Counted from the first letter of the stretch, positions 11,493 through 23,013 are shown. The stretch: DNA of 64,000 nt from Conchocele bisecta (GCA_029237695.1 CM055267.1:13605043-13669042); one strand, 5' to 3'. Made by a program: numbers and translations. The notes: generated by a model not told the origin, from the sequence alone.

Positions 11493-11680
11493 TTTGTAAC
11501 ACACTGTATGCGCATGCTTTCATCATGAGAACATGTTTTCACCGTGCAAAATGGAAAACAAAAATAAACTGCAGACGATAAAAACATCTAAGTAAATTCT
11601 ACTATATTAAACATTACCCGCACTGTAGCCCGAGTCACTGCTATATACAGTATACATCCAACACTACACCAGGGTTACCT

Positions 11681-11879
11681 TTAACAGGCGGGAACCGAAA
11701 TGACTGCTGACGTTTCATATTTTGTATTCTCGGTTTCTCAATAAAACAATGGTTTGACTGCACTTAGCATCATTTCCATTGATTCTAAAATACGGTCAAA
11801 GCATGTTTTTGCTGACTAAAATTGCATATAAAACATCAACAGTAGACGACAACGTCTAATCCAGCACTGTAAGGGTTAA
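11681..11879. mobile_element. Family O MITE, piggyBac-like (left copy)
   Basis: Bounded by TTAA at 11681 and by gTAAGGGTTAA at 11879. The arms contain GTCGTCTGCTG-type and CAGCACTTTAGAATCATTTCC-type sequence in diverged form. TTAA plus CCC/GGG termini are the piggyBac hallmark; assignment is inferred. Confidence 0.65.
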
Positions 11880-12089
11880 CCCTTACTACGCTGAATTAAA
11901 TGTTGTCGTCTGCTCGAAATGTTTTATTTTCAATATTTCTCAACAAAAACCTGGTTTTGACAGCACATGAGAATCGTCTCCAGTGGAGACGATTCTCATG
12001 TGCTGTCAAAACCAGTTTTTTGTTAAGAATTAAAGCAAAAATGAAAAAGAGCAGACGGCAATTTCCGTCAACAGCGTAGGAAGGGTTAA
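11876..12089. mobile_element. Family O MITE, piggyBac-like (right copy)
   Basis: TTAACCCTTACTACGC...GCGTAGGAAGGGTTAA. The core is a perfect long hairpin (ttttgacagcacatgagaat and complement). It shares its left TTAA (11876-11879) with the preceding copy. Confidence 0.8.
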
Positions 12090-12335
12090 GCAATATATCC
12101 CTACCTCGGTGTGTTACTCCTATATATGGTGTCACTTCCAATCGAATAGGCATCTCAGCATCTCGGCAACACGTCTCCAGGCGCCGCCGATGACTCATTG
12201 TAAGAAAGTTGCGCATCTACCGTATATATATGGCTGTGTGTGACTGACGGAGCCAATACCGCGGCCTCTGCTGCCACAATGGCTGGCTGGCACACAGTGG
12301 CCGCCATATACAGCCTGTTTCAGGAATTATTGTAC

Positions 12336-12670
12336 ACATCGGTACCTCAACCCGGGGTTTACGAGCTCACACCCTGGTTTGAGGAATTACATATTGTGCA
12401 TTTGGGTTTTATGCGCCAAGTGAAAACAAAAAATATTAAATTCAGGCTTTTACCGATTACAATCTCGATTGGTAGTTATTCTTCAAACTCGTTACACCTC
12501 AAACCCTGGTTTGTGGATTTTTTGTGTGCATTTTGACGAACCTTAAAACCGGGTGTAAGGTTTCGATTGCGGATTGTATGCGTCAATTGCACAATAATTA
12601 CTCAAACTCGGGTTTAAGAAAAAAATACCTATTGCAAACCCGGGTTTGGACCTCAAACCGGGGTTCGAGA
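12336..12670. repeat. Cluster of seven CAAACCCGGGTTTG-like palindromes
   Basis: Imperfect to perfect palindromes occur at about 12344-12360, 12365-12383, 12495-12513, 12541-12558, 12601-12617, 12634-12650 and 12651-12669. Each resembles CTCAAACC(C/T)GGGTTTGAG. Outer segments (aggaattattgta near 12331 and agaaattattgtga near 12669) are also related. This may be subterminal repeats of an unknown DNA transposon or a multi-site regulatory element. Confidence 0.6.
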
Positions 12671-12728
12671 AATTATTGTGAATTTGGCTTGCTATATGTT
12701 ACCGCAGTCACCGCGGCCGGCTCTCATA

Positions 12729-13001
12729 TGAGACACGCCATATGATTTTGTACCTAAGAAGATGTGCGATTTTTCATGAAAATATTTACAAAAACTGTGA
12801 TATTTTCCGTAAATGACGTCAAAAGTTGATGAAATTGTCATATCATATAGGGAATTCTACCTACCTATTCCGCATGTAATGTGCTCTGAACATTTCGTCA
12901 ACGTTCGACGCCATTTACGGATAATATCGTCCATTTTGTAAATATATGTATCTTTCATGATATATATCTTCTTAGGTCCAAAATCACATGGCTTGTCTAT
13001 T
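12729..13001. mobile_element. Family H MITE
   Basis: Palindromic over its length with TGAGACACGCCATATG ends. The inner arms diverge from 2062. Confidence 0.85.
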
Positions 13002-13160
13002 ATTGCACACGTCTACATACGTATATACAGAAGCCATACACTGTCCAAACTGAGGAGACTGCTACGATCTTGATCAGACAACAGCATTTCTACGTTTTCT
13101 GCAGATGTTTCATTCCAAAACTGGTATACATATACGCATAGTTTTATTTATGAGTATTAC

Positions 13161-16100
13161 TTGACGATATTAGACACCGAAAATTGGTGATTGAAGATAT
13201 TAGACACCGAACAATTGGTGATTGAAGATATTAGACACCGAACAATTAGTGAGTGACGATATCAGACACTGAACAATTGGTGATTAACGACATTTGACAC
13301 AGAGGAGTTGGTGATTGAAGATAATGACAACGAACAATTTATGTGTTAGACATCGAACAATCAATGGGTGAGTAACGATATTAGACACCAAGCAATTGGT
13401 GAGTGATCATATTAGCCACCAAATAATTGGTGAGTGACGATGTTAGATAACTAGCAATTGGTGAGTGACGATGTTAGATAACTAGCATAACTAGCAATTG
13501 GTGAGTGATGATATTAGTCACCGAACAATTGGTGAGTGATTATATTAGTCACCGAACAATTGGTGAGTGATGATATTAGTCACCGAACAAGAGTGACGAT
13601 ACTAGAACATGAGCATAATGTGAGTGACGAATATGACACGAACTATCACCGAACAATTGGTGAGTGACGATACTAGACACAAAACAATTGGTGCGTGATG
13701 ATACTAGACACTGAGCAAATGGTGAGTGACGATACTAGACACCGAACAAATGGTGAGTGACGATACTAGACACCGAACAATTGGTGAGTGACGATACTAG
13801 ACACCGAACAATTGGTGAATGACGATACTAGACACCGAACAATTGGTGAGTGACGATACTAGACACCGAACAATTGGTGAGTGACGATACTAGACCACTA
13901 AGACACTAAACAATTGGTGAGTAACAATTTGTATCAGCACATCGAACAATTGTGAACGGTGATGATACTAGACACCAGACCAATTGGTGAGTGACGATAC
14001 TACACCGAACAATTGGTGCGTAATGATATGACACTGGGCAAAATGGTGATGACGATACTATTCATCGAACCAATTGATAGTGACGTACTAGACACCGAAC
14101 TTTGGTGAATGACGATATTAGACACCGAAAAACAATTGGTGAGTGACGATACTGACTGACAATTGGTGTAACGTACTAGTCACCGAACAATTGGTGTGGA
14201 TACCGGACACCGAACAATTGGGTGATGACGGATATAGACACGAACAATGAGTGACGATACTGCACCGAACAATTGGTGATGCGACTAAACACGAACAATT
14301 GGTGAGTGATGATATTAGACACGGAACAATTGGTGAGTGACGATATTAGACACGGAACAATTGGTGAGTGACGATACTATACATCGAACAATTGGTGATT
14401 GACGATACTAGCCACTGAACAATTGGTGAGTGACGATACTAGTTCTGAACAATTGGTGAGTGACGATACTAGACACCGAACAATTGGTGAGTGACGATAT
14501 TAGACACCGAACAATTGGTGAGTGACGATACTAGACACCGAACAATTGGTGAGAAACGATACTAGACACCGAACAATTGGTGATTGGCGATACTAGCCAC
14601 TGAACAATTGGTGAGTGACGATACTAGACACCGAACAATTGGTGAGTGACGATATTAGACACCGAACAATAGATGAGTGACGATACTAGACACCGAACAA
14701 TTGGTGAGTGACGATACTAGCCACTGAACAATTGGTGAGTGACGATACTAGACACCGAACAATTGGTGAGTGACGATACTAGCCACTGAACAATTGGTGA
14801 GTGACGATACTAGACACCGAACAATTGGTGAGTGACGATACTAGCCACTGACTGAACAAATGATGAGTGACGATACTAGACACCGAACAATTGGTGAGTG
14901 ACGATACTAGACACCGAACAATTGGTGAGTGACGATACTAGCCACTGAACAATTGGTGAGTGACGATACTAGACACCGAACAATTGGTGAGTGACGATAC
15001 TAGCCACTGAACAAATTGGTGAGTGACGATACTACCTGACACTAGCCACGAATTGGTGAGTGACGATACTAGCACTGACCTGACATTTTGAATTGGTGAT
15101 GACGATATTAGACACTGAACAATTGGTGAATGACGATACTAGACACCGACCAATTGGTGAGTGACGATACTAGACACCGAACAATTTGTGTGGTGAGTGC
15201 CACGATACTAGACACCGAACAATTGGTGATGTGACGATTACTAGACACCTGAACAATTTGGTGAGTGACGATACTAGCACACCGAACAATTGGTGAGTGA
15301 CGATACTAGCCACTGAACAATTGGTGAGTGACGATACTAGACACTGACCAATTGGTGGGTGACGATTTTAGACACTGAACAATGAGTGAGTGACGAATAC
15401 TAGACACTACCGAACAATTGGTGAGTGACGATACTAGATACGACAATTGGTGAGTGACGACTACTAGACACCGAACAATTGGTGAGTGACGATACTGACA
15501 CTGAACATTGGTGAGTGACGATAATAGACACTGAACCAATTGGTGATGATGACGATACTACTAAGACCGACAATTTGTGAGTGAACGATGGTAGAACAAT
15601 TGGTGATGACGATACAGAACACCGACGATTGGTGATGACGATATAGCACTGACCAAATTGTGATGACGATACTAGAAACCGACCAATTGTGAGTTGCCGA
15701 AATGACGATGGCTAGACACCGAACAATTGGTGAGTGACGATACTAGACAAACATGACATGTTGGTGAGTGACATACTACATGAACAATTGTTAGTGACGA
15801 TATTGACCAATTGTGAATACGATACTAGACACCGACAATTGGTGAATGACGTATACTAGCACTGAACAATTGGTGAGTGACGATAATAGACACCGAACAA
15901 TTGGTGAATCGATACTACCAATTGATGATGGGTGTGTGCAATACTAGCCATTGAACAATTTTGTGAGTAGACATACTAGACACGAACAATTGGTGAGTGA
16001 CGATACTACCATTGAAACAAATGGTGATGACGATAATAACAAACCGAACAATGAGTGACGATGCTAGACACTGAACAATTGGTGAGTGACGATATTAGAC

Positions 16101-16837
16101 ACTGACCAATTGATGAGTGACGATACTAGAAACCGACCAATTTGGTGAGTGACGATATTAGACAATTGGTGAATGACGATACTAGACACCGAACGTTGGT
16201 GAGTGACGATACTAGCCACTGAACAATTGGTGAGTGACGATACTAGACACCGAACAATTGGTGAGTGACGATGCAAGACACTGAACATTTGGTGAGTGAC
16301 GATATTAGACACTGAACAATTGGTGAGTGACGATACTAGCCACTGAACAATTGGTGAGTGACGATACTAGCCACTGAACAATTGGTGAGAGACGATAATA
16401 TCCATTGAACAATTGGTGAATGACGATACTAGCCACTGAACAATTGGTGAGTGACGATACTAGCCACTGAACAATTGGTGAGTGACGATAATATCCATTA
16501 AACAATTGGTGAGTGACGATACTAGCCACTGAACAATTGGTGAATGACGATACTAGCCACTGAACAATTGGTGAGTGACGATATCAGACACTGAACAATT
16601 GGTGAGTGACGATACTAGCCACTGAACAATTGGTGAGTGACGATACTAGCCACTGAACAATTGGTGAGTGACGATATCAGACACTGAACAATTGGTGAGT
16701 GACGATACTAGCCACTGAACAATTGGTGAGTGACGATACTAGCCACTGAACAATTGGTGAGTGACGATACTAGCCACTGAACAATTGGTGAGTGACGATA
16801 TCAGACACTGAAGAATTGATGAGTGATGATACTAGAC
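13161..16837. repeat. 31-bp minisatellite, about 3.7 kb
   Basis: A tandem array with a 31-bp period, in which each unit contains ACAATTGGTGAGTGACGATA. That implies roughly 115-120 units. Two monomer types alternate, one with tagacaccga and one with tagccactga after the shared core. The left edge (13161-13600) is divergent. Two tracts (about 13600-14290 and 15010-16060) are full of single-base indels. Two others (about 14290-15010 and 16070-16800) are nearly perfect. Minus-strand reading frames here are tandem-repeat artefacts. Confidence 0.97.
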
Positions 16838-16890
16838 GACTCTAGAGATATAAATTGTCATATCTGGCGTATATCTTATGAAATACATTG

Positions 16891-17175
16891 CATGGGCGGA
16901 TTCAGGGTGGGAGCGGACCCGGCGCGCACCTCCCCTCCCCCCCCCCTATAATTCGCCGAGTAAACATTTTTTACACGTTACAAGGCACGTTTCTACGTTC
17001 GCGTTGTGAATGTATTGTTCATTGGGGGGTGCAGCCAAAAAATAAACGCCGGGCTTTGCTCCAAAATGCGCCAGAACGCAGGAAATGCGATGTAGATTTT
17101 AGCTCGTTCGATAATATAGTCAAGTATTGCAAAATAGTTACGCCCCCCTAACCCGAAATCCTGGATCCGCGCCTG
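16891..17175 (-). mobile_element. Family P MITE, 5-bp target duplication
   Basis: Inverted ends CATGGGCGGATTCAGG and CCTGGATCCGCGCCTG (consensus CAGGGGCGGATCCAGGATT). Flanked by CATTG on both sides (16886-16890, 17176-17180). The interior has a poly-C run and ATTGCAAAATAGTTACG. Non-coding. Confidence 0.88.
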
Positions 17176-18027
17176 CATTGTGTCATTAATATACTGGATA
17201 CACATTAATTTGCGTTTAAATCTACCATTATCCACAATGATAATCACCATTACACCCCAGTATCCCCATTTTCCCCATTCACCTCACCATTATGCCCATT
17301 ACGCATCATTTAGTGCGACCCCTCCCAAACTGTCGGATGTAAGCTATCGTCACCTTATTGTAATATACATACTGTATACAGTCATGTGATTCCGGTCAAC
17401 TGTGGTTTTATAATATATCGGAAAGAAAGTCATATATGATAATATTTTCAGAGGTTACACCCATAACATCGATCTCAATCTTGTTAATGGTTATGTGTCT
17501 AAGTTGATAGTTCAGTGTTTATGGAAATATGGACATTTCTCATCACTCGATGAACATAATATTATATGTTATATTCGTTGCAAAAATATGAATATTCTAT
17601 TTATTATATACCGCTCCATGGAAATTAGCAGTTTTTTTAGACTGTATACGGTAATGAATGTGTATTTGCAACTTATTTGCGCTGTTTTCCCGAACATAGA
17701 TTTCATGAATATAGATAGCGGAAGTAGTCGTATTTTCACCGGAAGTTGTTTATTTCATCGATAAGAACATATGACTTTTATTTACATCGTATAACTATGT
17801 ATTTCATGGGTAGTTATATAATAAATGCATGCACACTTTTCAGACAGAATATATACCGCCATCCAATGGTGTGACTGTGATTTCGTTCGTTGATGCCGTC
17901 GACAGCCTGTAGCCGACCTGATTAGACGGATCGATAATCCGACACTTCCGGCAGCCGCGCGGGTGACAATCTCGTAGTTCAATCTGGCAATTGTGACATG
18001 TATGTGCCGTTAATTACTAGATACTAG
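17176..18027. other. Low-copy sequence with one GC-rich patch
   Basis: Contains the 17519-17600 segment repeated at 52432, and a GC-rich patch at 17880-17990 without a usable frame. Confidence 0.5.
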
Positions 18028-18216
18028 TTAACCCGTACACTGATTTAAATTTTGTCGTCTGCTGTTTATTTTATATTTTCATTTGTGTCTCACATAACAT
18101 GGTTTGACAGCACTTTAGAATCATTTCCAATGGAAATGATTCTAAAGTGCTGTCAAACCATGTTTTTATTGAGAAAGAAGGCAAACTATATTTAGCAACA
18201 GCAGACGACAAGTTTG
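18028..18216. mobile_element. Family O MITE, piggyBac-like
   Basis: Left end GTTAACCCG, then TTTTGTCGTCTGCTG and a perfect hairpin (gacagcactttagaatcatt / complement). The right end has lost a clean GGGTTAA. Confidence 0.75.
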
Positions 18217-18330
18217 GTAGGCAGCATATGAACTACACTATTATATACGTATGTATTAACACGTACATTTGCAAGATGTCTGCTTTCAAGATTCCCAGAA
18301 GGGTTTGTATGATTTGTAAGAATTGAAGAC

Positions 18331-18894
18331 AGATATCTATGGAAGCGTCCTAGTGCCAATGCTAAACTATGTTTTATCTCCTAATTAGGACTTAGTAACT
18401 ACTAATTAGAACTTAGTATCTCCTAATTAGGAGTTAGTATCTCCTAATTAGGACTTACTATCTCCTAATTAGGACTTACTATCTGTGTCAATGCTATGAA
18501 ATGAATTAGGAGATATTAAATCCTAATTAGGAGATAGTGCGTCCTAATTAGGAGATACTAAATCCTAATTATAATATATTAAGTCATACTTAGGAAATAT
18601 TAAGTCCTAATTAGGAGATACTAACTACTAAGTAGGAGTTACTATCATCTAAATTAGGAGATAGTGCGTCCTAATTAGGAGATACTAAATCCTAATTATA
18701 ATATATTAAGTCATAATTAGGAAATATTAAGTCCTAATTAGGAGATACTAACTACTAAGTAGGAGTTACTATCATCTAAATTAGGAGATAGTAAGTCCTA
18801 ATTAGGAGATACTAATTCCAAATTAGGAGATATTAACTCCTAATTATGAGATAAATATATTTTAGCATTGGAACCAATACGCTTCCATAGATAT
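18331..18894. mobile_element. Fold-back element with internal palindromic tandem repeats
   Basis: The ends are inverted repeats: agatatctatggaagcgt at 18331 and its complement near 18877-18894, continuing inward to matching ccaatgctaaa / tttagcattgg. The interior (about 18380-18850) is a tandem array of short units built on CTCCTAATTAGGAG, itself a perfect palindrome. Superimposed is a 127-bp higher-order repeat: the segment beginning gagatagtgcg at 18531 recurs at 18658. No coding capacity. Confidence 0.85.
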
Positions 18895-19615
18895 CTCATT
18901 ATTCGACATGATCCGCTTTAAAACACACTGACGGCTACTATAATGCACTTTATCATGTTTATATCCACCGACGTCCCAGATTAGCCATCGCCACCACAAC
19001 CTCTACACCGATTGTCAGTTAGTCAACAACTAATGACACGTTGGTGAATAACCTGATGATACCGACTGCACAAGTCGCCGGGCCGGAATGCCGGGGATGA
19101 CAGAACGGCCGACCAAGGCCGGTTATCCGACAAACAGGCCCGAGGAAACATAACAAAGTGCTTGTCTTTAAGCATATCATCTTACTGGCAGGGTCCCCGA
19201 ATCGATAGAGGCATGTCAGTCTAAGTTATCAGCAGGCACACACGATCCTACAAGTGCCAATATCGCGTCTCTCCGAGGGAAAATGTCTTGGAATTCGACT
19301 TCAATGCGAATATCGTGTCGGAATTCCGCGGCTGTAGGCGCAGTCACAACAATGAACGGCGGCTATTGTCGCCTAATGTCGCCAAATGTGGCCCGCGCCA
19401 TTACGGGGCCGGAATGTCAATGACCTGGCCACGTGTGGTCAACACAAACACAGTCCGGTGATGGTCCTGTCACTGACCGATTCCGTGCTCCCGTAATATC
19501 GGCCTATAGCTGCCAGCACAGTCCTTGTTGTTCGCTTATACCCGACCACTCTACACGTGTTTATATGATTCGCCATTCAGATATGGACGTCTACCGATAT
19601 TGGCGCTAATGAATG
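18895..19615. other. GC-rich low-copy island
   Basis: 18960-19540 is markedly richer in GC than its surroundings and free of recognised repeats, with stops in all frames. Candidate conserved non-coding or regulatory DNA, or an old untranslated exon; nothing decides. Confidence 0.4.
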
Positions 19616-19687
19616 TACAGTGGAACATCACCAAACCGGACACCCTGGGAGGTCCCCAGGGTGTCCGGTTTGGAGATGTTCCACTGT
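19616..19687. mobile_element. Family F MITE, short hairpin form (pogo/Tigger-like ends)
   Basis: TACAGTGGAACATCACCAAA...GGTTTGGAGATGTTCCACTGTA is a perfect 72-bp hairpin bounded by TA. CAGTGGAACCTC ends with TA duplications resemble pogo/Tigger (Tc1/mariner superfamily) MITEs; this is inferred. Confidence 0.85.
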
Positions 19688-20026
19688 AAATCAGACATGT
19701 TAGCGCTTCATTACACATTCTAGTGTTCAGCAATCATGACAAGTCATTGTACATGTAATCATAGGGTGTGTTCTCTGTATTTCCCGTTATCGTTCAAAGG
19801 CAGCTACACGATGATAATGACTAGAAGCGCTACATTTGTACATGTAGTATCCGGAAATTCACAGACGTGGCCGCCAGCGACACCGTTCTTGTGTCAATGA
19901 CTTGTAGAATACTGACACGTGCGGTCATATCTATAGCCAAAACAGACACAATATACATGAAACCAGACACGGTATACACACATCACAGGCACAGATGATT
20001 TGGTTGGCTAATGGGAATGGCGCCAA

Positions 20027-20192
20027 TCTCCAGAGAGGTTTCACTGTCAATCAGGCATTTGATTATTCTGAGCCATAGTGTGTGATATGCGATCATTGAA
20101 CAGACATTATCAACTGGGATAAATGACCAAGAAACTCATCAAAAATAAGATCACATGTGTTTTCTTGGTGTCAGGTATATAGAGGTTCCACT
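20027..20192 (+). mobile_element. Family F element, long form without the complete hairpin
   Basis: Starts ccagagaggtttcactgt, carries the tail ATAAATGACCAAGAAACTCA, and ends TATAGAGGTTCCACTG. Confidence 0.75.
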
Positions 20193-20334
20193 GCATGTAC
20201 TACTTCAAAGTATTGTTCTTTTCCTTTTGGGACCGCACACCCAAGGTGTATGATTACGTGGTACTAACAACAACAACAAGTACCGATTCAAAGTACGTAT
20301 TCTTTTATAGTGTCCTTATTACGTAACGGATTTT

Positions 20335-20555
20335 GATGAAATATGGCGCATCAAACTCGTCTTGTTAAGCTGCATTTGGTGGTCTCTGTATTTTCGCCCA
20401 AACTTCTGTCGTTTTTGCGAAGAATCGATTTCCGTGTCTCCGACACGGAAATTGATTCTTCGCAAAAACGACATAAGTCTGTGCCAAACTCCCTGGACCA
20501 CCAAATGCAGCTCATGAAGACGCGTTTGCTGTTCCATATTTCATCAACATCCGTT
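20335..20555. mobile_element. Family U long palindrome
   Basis: About 220 bp with arms of about 100 bp: AACGGATTTTGATGAAATAT, GCTGCATTTGGTGGTC, core GATTTCCGTGTCtcCGACACGGAAA. The second copy is at 32337. Both strands give near-identical spurious peptides because of the symmetry. Confidence 0.88.
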
Positions 20556-20683
20556 GCATATTAAGAAAACTATCAAATGAAAAGTCATGCAGAGCATGAT
20601 GTTATTAGGGTTCAATATATGTCCGCATTTTAGTAGTTACTGAGTCTCGGGGGGAGGGGGGGGGGGATGAATGAGCGAGTGAG

Positions 20684-20840
20684 TATTGGTGTTTAACGGC
20701 CTAGCAACAGCTAAGGTCATTTAAGGCCGGACCAACGGGTTGTACTATCCCGCATTAAACGGGTCCACGATGAGGAAAATTCCCAAAATCAGAACTCAAT
20801 ATTTCCATGCCACACCAGTTACTTTAGTAGCTCGGCCCCA
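20684..20840 (+). repeat. Family Q dispersed repeat (possibly SINE-related)
   Basis: Contains TGTTTAACGGCCTAGCAACA, GGTCATTTAAGGCCGG and CCCAAAATCAGAACTC. Better copies (39424, 61020) carry ggttcgatcc, matching a Pol III box B. No clear box A or tail, so SINE origin is only possible. Confidence 0.65.
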
Positions 20841-21725
20841 AAGTAATATGATTTTCCATAAGCTTATTACTTCTTAATGGAGCATAGCAGATTAACGTTG
20901 TCACTTGTTTATCCCTTGTTTGTCGATTTAAATGGTTTAAATCGACTCGAAGCTTACGTTCAACGGCCGCACAAACTCGATTGAACTGCAATGATTTAAA
21001 TACGCAGCGCGTTTAAATAGTAGATTACGTTTTTTTAATGTGCGCACTGGTCATTTAAAAAGGGGCCCATCCGTGATTTTTTGCGCGATGTCGGGCGCAA
21101 GACAATCAATAAGTTGCGGCATTAACAATAATTAAGGGGGATTGCCGCAATCGCGCGTGCTGGATGCATCCATGCCATCCCTGCATGATACGTAAACAAA
21201 TCAAAGTTCGCTATGAAGGGCAATTCTTCGTTTTGATTGGTGGAAAATTTTGTGAATATTAACTAGCGTCAAATGACGCGCATACGCGATCCAATGGGAT
21301 AAACCCGAGATGCTGGGGTTGCTAGTCGGAGGAGATTTTGAGCAGAGGTCGATTATAAATTAGCCGAATAAACACATTTTACGCGATTATACGTGGCTGA
21401 AACTTGTTCTGTTTAATAAATAAAAGCTTTAAATTAGCCCAATAATCGGCGTATGTTGGCGTATATGGCCATTAGAGCCAACTATGGACTTCAACAACAA
21501 CAACTTTCGGGTTCAATCTCTTCCGGCGTTCAGCTCATTACGTATTCAAAATTGTGTTATTTGGCTATATTTAAAGTTTTAAACGGAGATAATTGCCAAA
21601 AATGCAAACTTTATCGGTTGATGCAATTTGGAAGTGATACAGCAAAATTCGCGTTCGTAGATTACCGAATAGCGGAGAAAAGGGTTGCTACAAACTCTTT
21701 CAGAATTCGATGGATGACCAATATA
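20841..21725. other. Low-copy sequence
   Basis: A stretch near 21100-21300 carries isolated motifs (GTAAACAAATCAAAG, CCAATGGG). A 95-codon plus frame at 21453-21740 runs into a repeat palindrome and has no coding signature. Confidence 0.45.
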
Positions 21726-21860
21726 TTAGCCGATCTATAAATAGATCGGCTAATAATAATACTTACTTTGGAGTGGGCGACATTGTTGTTGTTGAAACCA
21801 CGTGGTCATGCCCCTTGACACCGCTGGTCGTGGAGAACATGGTTGTAGCCCGTTGAACCT
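21726..21860. repeat. Short palindrome followed by family V repeat
   Basis: attagccgatctataaatag and its complement form a hairpin at 21727-21755. The adjoining segment (ATACTTACTTTGGAGTGGG ... AACCACGTGGTCATGC) recurs at 32590-32690 after the second family U copy. Confidence 0.6.
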
Positions 21861-22000
21861 TCTCGACCGCCACTGTGTGCGTTTCACGTGTTTATCATGA
21901 TGCATTGCGTTAGTTTCTAAATATACATTATACCCAAAGGAGCCCATGAACCATTTCGGTATCTTGTTCTCTATCTGTTTTTTTTGCTATTCGTCGCCAT

Positions 22001-22235
22001 TGAGACGCGCCATGTGGTTTTGTACCTTCGGAGATCTGCGTAATTTCATTAAATACGTTTACAAAAGTTACAATATTTTTTATAAATAAAGTCAAAAGTG
22101 GACAAAATTTCACATCTATGCTCTGAAGATTTTGTCATTTTTGACGCCATTTACGAAACATATTGTAAATTTTGAAACGTATTTCATGAAATTACGCATA
22201 TGTCCGAAGGTACAAAATCACATGGCGTGTCTCAT
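22001..22235. mobile_element. Family H MITE
   Basis: Ends TGAGACGCGCCATGTGGT and CACATGGCGTGTCTCA, with a palindromic interior. It borders the duplicated segment that carries the O and N insertions. Confidence 0.87.
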
Positions 22236-22289
22236 ATGTGAGCCGTATTTACATAGTATGGCAGTCAGTATGAGTGACAATATACTAAC

Positions 22290-22543
22290 TTAACCCTTAT
22301 ACCGCTATCTTATTTTGTTTTGTCGTCTGCTGTTTATTTTCTATTTTCCATTTGTGTCATCAAAAACATGCTTTGACAGCACTTTAGAATAATTTACAAC
22401 ATGCTTTGACAGCACTTCAGAATCATTTCCATTGGAAATGATTCTGAAGTGCTGTCAAACCATGTTTTTATTGAGAAATACGGCAAGATATAAAAGCAAC
22501 AGCAGACGACAATTGTTGTGAGTAGCAGTCTAAGGCCGGTTAA
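22290..22543. mobile_element. Family O MITE inserted at TTAA
   Basis: Bounded by TTAA at 22290-22293 and 22540-22543, with termini TTAACCCTTATACC and GGCCGGTTAA. The hairpin core is CAGCACTTCAGAATCATTTC / complement, with one arm partly duplicated (22370-22425). The paralogous empty site at 27690-27835 shows a single TTAA here. Confidence 0.92.
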
Positions 22544-22586
22544 AGCCTATCCAATATATAGTGCTACATGGTATGTCAAACATTAT

Positions 22587-22841
22587 TTAACCCTTTCAAC
22601 CATAATCTTATAAGTAACTGGAATGGATTTTGATATGTTCATTTTGCAACAAACCCAACCGTCACAAAATTGTTTTCAGACTAGTCCATTTATGATATTT
22701 TTTTGTTCTCAAAAATATTAAAATTACATGTACTTTCAAAAAGTGCAGATCCTGATGAGACGGCTCGTTACGAGCCGGCTCACCTGGATCTGCACTTTTT
22801 GCATAAACCGCTATAGCGGGATTTCGGGTTCAAAGGGTTAA
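22587..22841. mobile_element. Family N MITE inserted at TTAA (piggyBac-like)
   Basis: TTAACCCTTTCAACC...GGTTCAAAGGGTTAA. The inner hairpin is AGTGCAGATCCTGATGAGAC with an AACGAGCCG centre, and CGCTATAGCG lies near the right end. The empty paralogue (27690-27835) has a single TTAA. Confidence 0.92.
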
Positions 22842-23013
22842 TTTACGGACAGAAATGAATGTAAATCGGCCACACATGTATAAGGCCTTCGATCATGCTC
22901 ACGCTGGCACCTCATTATCTCAGTTGTTGTGTTCGGTTCTGATAGAATTAGAACTACGACGTTATTGACGTCAACCATTGAAATAACTTGCTTCCAATGA
23001 AAACATAATAAAC

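Noticed and set aside
15306..16529. Minus-strand frames with repeated VSSLTNCSV-type peptides
   Set aside because: They are translations of the 31-bp tandem units. Frames shift at every indel and there is no start or splice context.
13161..16837. CRISPR-like array of direct repeats
   Set aside because: The 31-bp units are contiguous with no unique spacers, and the genome is eukaryotic. It is a minisatellite.
20319..20564. Similar 72-73-residue frames on opposite strands
   Set aside because: Mirror products of the family U palindrome. The same applies to 32331-32577 and to 23352-23884 (family Z).
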